Made by a program: the position numbers and the translations under genes
The notes under the pieces: model-generated
Told to the model about the DNA's origin: nothing
The model's input: the letters and a program-made list of their open reading frames with translations, nothing else
Database searches by the model: none
Shown: positions 60,331 through 64,000 of the stretch, one piece after another
Numbering within the stretch: the stretch's first letter is position 1
Layout of the letters: each line of letters starts with the position of its first letter
Assembly: GCF_029109325.1 (NCBI RefSeq)
Contig: NZ_JAQKQJ010000021.1
Coordinates: forward strand, 178,475-242,474
Direction of reading: 5' to 3'
DNA: 64,000 nt
Source of the DNA: Nodosilinea sp. PGN35
GTDB lineage: Bacteria > Cyanobacteriota > Cyanobacteriia > Phormidesmidales > Phormidesmidaceae

Positions 60331-60828
60331 ATGCCAACTCCCCTTGCCCCCGTCCTTAAACCCTGGCGAGCCTGCGCCTGGTGGGCCATTGACCGCTGGG
60401 TAAGGCAGGCATTCCCAGAAGTGCCGACCCTGACAACCCAGGATCTGGCCGCTTGGTTGAACGGAGACAAAGAGCCTTTACCCATTCTGCTCGATGTCCG
60501 CCGAGACGACGAGTTCGCGGTTAGCCATCTGCCTGCGGCCAGCCGTGCCGCCGACCTAGACACCGTCCTGGCCCTGGGGTTAGACCGCGATCGGCCCATC
60601 GTAGCTTACTGTTCGGTGGGCTACCGCTCAGCCCGGCTGGTGCACCAGCTCCAGGCCGAGGGCTACACCGAGGTATATAACCTGGCGGGGTCAATCTTTC
60701 AGTGGGCCAACCAGGGGCGATCGCTGGTGGGCCCGGGCCAACCTCAGGTACATCCCTACAACTCGCTCTGGGGCATGCTGCTCAAACCGGGGCTGGCCTC
60801 ATCCACCAGCGAGGGCGGCAGACAATAG
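60331..60828 (+). CDS. Rhodanese-domain protein
   Basis: 165 residues from the ATG at 60331. The rhodanese fold has LLDVRRDDEFAVSHLPAA and the active-site loop AYCSVGYRSARL, with the catalytic Cys that forms a persulfide. The ending GSIFQWANQGRSLV is standard. It may carry sulfur or, in this setting, act on arsenic or selenium thiols; this is speculation. Its stop is 12 bases from the stop of the convergent DUF2064 gene. Confidence 0.88.
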   Translation: MPTPLAPVLKPWRACAWWAIDRWVRQAFPEVPTLTTQDLAAWLNGDKEPLPILLDVRRDDEFAVSHLPAASRAADLDTVLALGLDRDRPIVAYCSVGYRSARLVHQLQAEGYTEVYNLAGSIFQWANQGRSLVGPGQPQVHPYNSLWGMLLKPGLASSTSEGGRQ

Positions 60829-60840
60829 CTCGACGCCGCC

Positions 60841-61503
60841 CTAAAGCCCCCCGCTGACAATGCGCTCCCACTGGGGCAGGTCGGCGGGGGTGTCAATATC
60901 GGTGAGGGGGGGCAGCAGTTCTACGGCGAGCCCTCGGGCGGTGGCCGCCGCCAGGGTTTGCTCTAGCACCCGTTCGGTGCCCCAGGCAATGGTTTCAAAT
61001 AGGGCGGGCTCTAGCTGCCGGAGGCCGATCAGGTAGTAGCCGCCGTCGGTGGCGGGACCAAGGGCCACCGCCCCCCGCTCTAGCGCCTGGAGGGCGGCCT
61101 CCAGGTGGTGGGCCCCCAGAGCCGGGCAGTCGCTGCCAACGGCGATCGCCCCTGGCCGACCCAGCTCAAAGCTCTGGCGGAAGGCGGCAACCAGGCGATC
61201 GCCGAGATCCCCCGAACTCTGAGCCCGGTAGGTGACTGTATCGCCCAGCCATTGCTGCATTTGGGCCACGCTGCCCCCGGCAAAATGAACTTCCACCGCC
61301 AGGGGCAGCGCCTGGGCCGCAGCGGTCACCTGGTGCAGCACATGCTCCGCCATCTGGCGCTGGAGAGTTGCCGCCCCCGCCGCTCCCAAGTGGGGAATCA
61401 GGCGGGTTTTGGTGCGCCCCGGCTCTGGGTAGCGGGTAAACATCAGCAGGCCAAAGGGCTGTTTGGGCAGCCCGGCGGCAGCCCTGGCCGGTGGTTGTGC
61501 CAT
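60841..61503 (-). CDS. DUF2064 glycosyltransferase-like protein (TIGR04282, arsenosugar-type)
   Basis: 220 residues from the ATG at 61503, with AAGG upstream. A nucleotidyl/glycosyltransferase A-type fold: LLMFTRYPEPGRTKTRL at the N-terminus, AVGSDCPALGAHHLEAAL with a DxP motif, GPATDGGYYLIGL and LTDIDTPADL at the end. This is the DUF2064 family named TIGR04282 (arsenosugar biosynthesis glycosyltransferase). Together with the TIGR04283 protein at 58667-59407 it forms the usual pair. It is convergent with the rhodanese gene. Confidence 0.88.
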   Translation of the reverse strand: MAQPPARAAAGLPKQPFGLLMFTRYPEPGRTKTRLIPHLGAAGAATLQRQMAEHVLHQVTAAAQALPLAVEVHFAGGSVAQMQQWLGDTVTYRAQSSGDLGDRLVAAFRQSFELGRPGAIAVGSDCPALGAHHLEAALQALERGAVALGPATDGGYYLIGLRQLEPALFETIAWGTERVLEQTLAAATARGLAVELLPPLTDIDTPADLPQWERIVSGGL

Positions 61504-61835
61504 GGCGAACCTTTTCCTTGCGGCGTCTGTGGTACCTATCATGGGTCAATGTCCGCCCGGCGACAACCCAGAGCTGCCCGCGCAGGTTCCAGCGGCTGGC
61601 CGGTGGGGCTAGCTAGACGGTAGAGGTCGGGTGAGGGCAATGGCGATGGCAGGTCAGGGGTAGGCTTTGGATTTTTCGGGCTGCTCAGACTCACCGCAGG
61701 TTGGAGCCACCGTTTGGGCATCCTAGAGCGCAATGGGTAAGCATCCTGGGTGCCACCGACTCGACACCATCCGCTATTTGAGCGCTACTTAAGCGCTATT
61801 TAAGGCTGTTCAGCCCTACCTGAGCCCGTTTATCC
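61504..61835. other. Divergent promoter region, 332 bases
   Basis: Between DUF2064 and the UrtA-like/SpoIIE gene. No gene is seen. A direct repeat AGCGCTA-(C/T)TTAAG is present twice (61781-61793 and 61792-61804), 32-55 bases before the phosphatase gene start, which could be a binding site phased at one DNA turn. Confidence 0.45.
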
Positions 61836-63938
61836 ATGGCCTATTCGTCCTCCATCGATCCAATTCGGGTTGGCATTCTTCACTCCACCACCGGGGCAAT
61901 GGCCGCCAGTGAAGCCCCCCTGGTGGAGGCGGCCCTCATGGCCATTGACGAAATCAATCAGGCGGGCGGCGTACTCAGTCGCCCCCTGCTACCGGTGGTG
62001 GCCGACGGGGCCTCAGCCCCCGAGCGGTTTGTGCAGGCCGCCCAGCATCTGCTGGCCGCCGATCAGGTGGCCACCGTCTTTGGCGGCTGGACGTCCATGA
62101 GCCGCAAGGCCGTGCTGCCGGTGCTCGAAGCCCACAATCGGCTGCTGTGGTACCCCGTTCACTACGAGGGGTTAGAGCAGTCGCCCTGGGTGTTTTACAC
62201 CGGCTCGTGCCTCAACCAGCAGGTGGAACCCGCCCTCGACTGGCTGCTGAGCCAGGGCCGCCGTCGTCTGTTTTTAATTGGCTCTGATCATCTGTTTCCC
62301 CGAGTCACCAACAAGGTGATTCGAGGGCAGCTAAAGCATCGCCAGGGGACAGTGGTGGGCGAGGCCTACGTACCCCTGGGGGCCACTGACTTGAGCGACT
62401 TGACCAAGCGCCTTTGGCTGGCCCAGCCCGATGCAGTGGTTAACACCCTCAACGGGCCCAGCAATTTGCCCTTCTACACCCAGTGCCAGGCGCTGGGCCT
62501 GAGCGCCGATCGCATGCCGATTTTGACCGTCAGCATCGGCGAACTAGAACTGCGGCAGATGGGTGCAGCTGCCGCCGGGCACTACGCCTGCTGGAGCTAT
62601 TTTCAAAGCCTGGAGACCCCCGCTAACCAGGCCTTTGTGGCCCGGTTTAAGCAGCGCTACGGCGGCGATCGCGTCACCACCGATGCCATTGAAGCGGCCT
62701 ACGCCCAGGTATATCTGTGGCGGGCCGCTGTCACCGCCGCCCAGACCACCGCCACCAACCCGGTACGCCAGGCCGCCTACCACCAGCGCTGGGAGGCCCC
62801 CAGTGGCACCCTCTGCTGCGAGCCCAACCACCATCTGCAAAAGCGCTGCCACGTGGGCCAGGCCCAGGCCGACGGTCAGTTTCGCATTGTTTACTCCAGC
62901 CCCGGCTCAATTCGCCCGCTGCCCTGGCTGGGGATGGAACACCAGACGTTTTCGGCGGCGACTGTGGTGATTGAGATGCTGGGGGAAGTGTCGGACTGTG
63001 TGCAGTCGAGCTGGGAGCTAGAACAGCAGTCGCGGCGGCTGGCTCACGCCCTGACCCAGCTGCGCCAGGAGGTCAAACAGCGGCAGCTGGCCGAGGCCGC
63101 CCTGCGAACCGCCAACGCCGAAATTACCGCCCTCAACCAGTCCCTTCAGACCGACAACTCGCGCCTGAGTGCCGAACTGTCGGTGGCGCGTCAGCTCCAG
63201 CAGATGGTGCTGCCCCGACCGGAGGAACTGACGGCGATCGCCGATCTAGAGGTCGCCGCCGCCACGGTCACCGCCGCCGAGGTCGGGGGCGACTACTACG
63301 ACCTGCTGAGTGCAGCCAAACCCGCCGCCGGGCATCCCCACACCACCCTGGCCATCGGCGATGTCACCGGCCACGGGCTCGAGAGCGGCGTGCTGATGAT
63401 TATGACCCAAACCGCCGTGCGCACCCTGCAAGCCCTGGGGCTGGCCGACGGCGCGATCGCCCCGGCCCAGGCCCTGCAGGCCATCAACGCGGTGATCTAC
63501 CAAAACCGGCAGCGCATGGGGTCGCACCGCCACCTCTCCCTGGCCCTGCTGGACTACCACCAGGGCACCCTCACCCTTACCGGCCAGCACGAAGAGGTGC
63601 TGGTGGTGCGGGCCAGCGGCACCGTAGAGCGAGTTGACACCGTCGATCTGGGCTACCCCGTGGGTCTGGTAGCCGATGTTGCTCCCTTTGTGGCCCAGCA
63701 CACCATTGACCTGGCGGTCGGCGATGGGGTAGTACTCTACACCGACGGCATCACCGAGGCCGAAAACAGCCAGCGGCATCTCTACGGCGTCGATCGCCTG
63801 GTGGCAGCCGTGGGGCAGGCCTGGTCGGGCTCCGCCGAGGCCGTGCAGGCCGCCGTGATGGAGGACGTGCGATCGCATATCCAAGACCACACCGTTTTTG
63901 ACGATATGACCCTGGTCGTGCTCAAGCGTCGCGTCTAG
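61836..63938 (+). CDS. UrtA/AmiC-like binding domain fused to SpoIIE-type PP2C phosphatase
   Basis: 700 residues. Residues about 10-365 are a type 1 periplasmic-binding fold of the urea/short-amide class (VGILHSTTGAMAASE, VATVFGGWTSMSRKAVLPVLE, LLWYPVHYEGLEQSPWVFYTG, GSDHLFPR). There is no signal peptide, so it is cytosolic, like AmiC. A coiled coil (about 390-445) leads to a SpoIIE/RsbU-type phosphatase (about 450-700; GGDYYDLL, GDVTGHGLESGVLM, LYTDGITEAEN and FDDMTLVVL give the metal-binding Asp residues). Ligand binding could therefore control dephosphorylation of an anti-anti-sigma factor. Another gene starts 21 bases downstream. Confidence 0.9.
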   Translation: MAYSSSIDPIRVGILHSTTGAMAASEAPLVEAALMAIDEINQAGGVLSRPLLPVVADGASAPERFVQAAQHLLAADQVATVFGGWTSMSRKAVLPVLEAHNRLLWYPVHYEGLEQSPWVFYTGSCLNQQVEPALDWLLSQGRRRLFLIGSDHLFPRVTNKVIRGQLKHRQGTVVGEAYVPLGATDLSDLTKRLWLAQPDAVVNTLNGPSNLPFYTQCQALGLSADRMPILTVSIGELELRQMGAAAAGHYACWSYFQSLETPANQAFVARFKQRYGGDRVTTDAIEAAYAQVYLWRAAVTAAQTTATNPVRQAAYHQRWEAPSGTLCCEPNHHLQKRCHVGQAQADGQFRIVYSSPGSIRPLPWLGMEHQTFSAATVVIEMLGEVSDCVQSSWELEQQSRRLAHALTQLRQEVKQRQLAEAALRTANAEITALNQSLQTDNSRLSAELSVARQLQQMVLPRPEELTAIADLEVAAATVTAAEVGGDYYDLLSAAKPAAGHPHTTLAIGDVTGHGLESGVLMIMTQTAVRTLQALGLADGAIAPAQALQAINAVIYQNRQRMGSHRHLSLALLDYHQGTLTLTGQHEEVLVVRASGTVERVDTVDLGYPVGLVADVAPFVAQHTIDLAVGDGVVLYTDGITEAENSQRHLYGVDRLVAAVGQAWSGSAEAVQAAVMEDVRSHIQDHTVFDDMTLVVLKRRV

Positions 63939-63959
63939 TCTTTCCCTCCCCCGCTACCC

Positions 63960-64000
63960 ATGACCAGCCCCTCCGATGCATCCCCCGATACTGACCTCTG
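63960..64000 (+). CDS. Start of a further gene (3'-partial, unidentified)
   Basis: ATG at 63960, 21 bases after the phosphatase stop, opens a frame beginning MTSPSDASPDTDL and runs off the window. Too short to identify. Position suggests co-transcription with the phosphatase; partner-switch proteins (anti-sigma kinase or STAS protein) often sit here, but nothing in these few residues shows it. Confidence 0.35.
   Translation, partial: MTSPSDASPDTDL

Noticed and set aside
1..64000. CRISPR array or cas genes
   Set aside because: No regularly spaced identical repeats with unique spacers and no Cas-like protein were seen.

Overview
The window comes from a filamentous-type cyanobacterium, most likely Leptolyngbya/Nodosilinea-like. 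The HIP1 octamer GCGATCGC occurs very often in genes and spacers. The cyanobacterial intergenic repeat families 'gtaggttgggt…acccaacctac' and 'gtagggtgggcaatgcccacc' are present. The signalling proteins are of cyanobacterial type, including a phytochrome/cyanobacteriochrome-like GAF domain. The only stable RNA gene I can see is tRNA-His(GTG). There is no rRNA, CRISPR array or intact insertion sequence. Species assignment is inference.

Region by region. (1) 1-2210: accessory DNA with two integron attC-like sites flanking a cassette that carries a small membrane protein and a VapC-type PIN toxin with its partner; a HEPN protein precedes the first attC. (2) 2419-8767: copper homeostasis. It has a membrane-anchored cupredoxin, a CopA/PacS-type Cu(I) ATPase, a Csp-type four-helix copper-storage protein and a tandem-DUF305 lipoprotein. 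A lone third domain of a multicopper oxidase lies beside a ruined nitroreductase gene. Two near-identical MerR/CueR-type promoters (20-bp spacers) precede copA and the oxidase fragment. (3) 9036-12154: a COG2403-type GTPase and a Na+/H+ antiporter with a C-terminal stress domain. (4) 12967-25292: a sulfur-type cluster. It contains an SsuABC/TauABC-like ABC transporter, a LysR regulator fused to a second copy of the transporter's binding protein, AprA-like flavoprotein, AprB-like ferredoxin, a HEAT-repeat protein, a DUF59-Mrp ATPase, a TauE/SafE exporter and a YeiH-family exporter. (5) 25597-30414: a TetR/CPBP protease/secreted alpha/beta-hydrolase module, tandemly duplicated and partly deleted, probably laterally acquired. 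(6) 30572-32049: map, a ribbon-helix-helix gene and a small hypothetical. (7) 31989-58250: a 26-kb signalling island of hybrid histidine kinases, receivers and c-di-GMP enzymes. (8) 58378-64000: tRNA-His, an arsenosugar-type glycosyltransferase neighbourhood (TIGR04283, DUF547, rhodanese, DUF2064/TIGR04282), and a fusion of an amide/urea-binding fold to a SpoIIE-type phosphatase.

How the genes appear to work together. In region 4, the transporter would import an organosulfur or sulfur oxyanion ligand. AprAB-like proteins would do redox chemistry on the product. HEAT plus DUF59-Mrp could mature the Fe-S partner, and TauE and YeiH could export sulfite or sulfate-like products. The LysR-binding-protein fusion would sense the transported ligand directly. 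In region 7, five kinases end in the same helical module of about 58 residues, two paralogous receivers have lost the phospho-acceptor Asp, and one kinase has lost its ATPase domain. This points to local duplication and divergence producing both active kinases and decoys. The strongest candidates for something undescribed are the LysR-binding-protein fusion with its sulfur cluster, the shared C-terminal kinase module, and the HisKA-EAL and UrtA-SpoIIE fusions.
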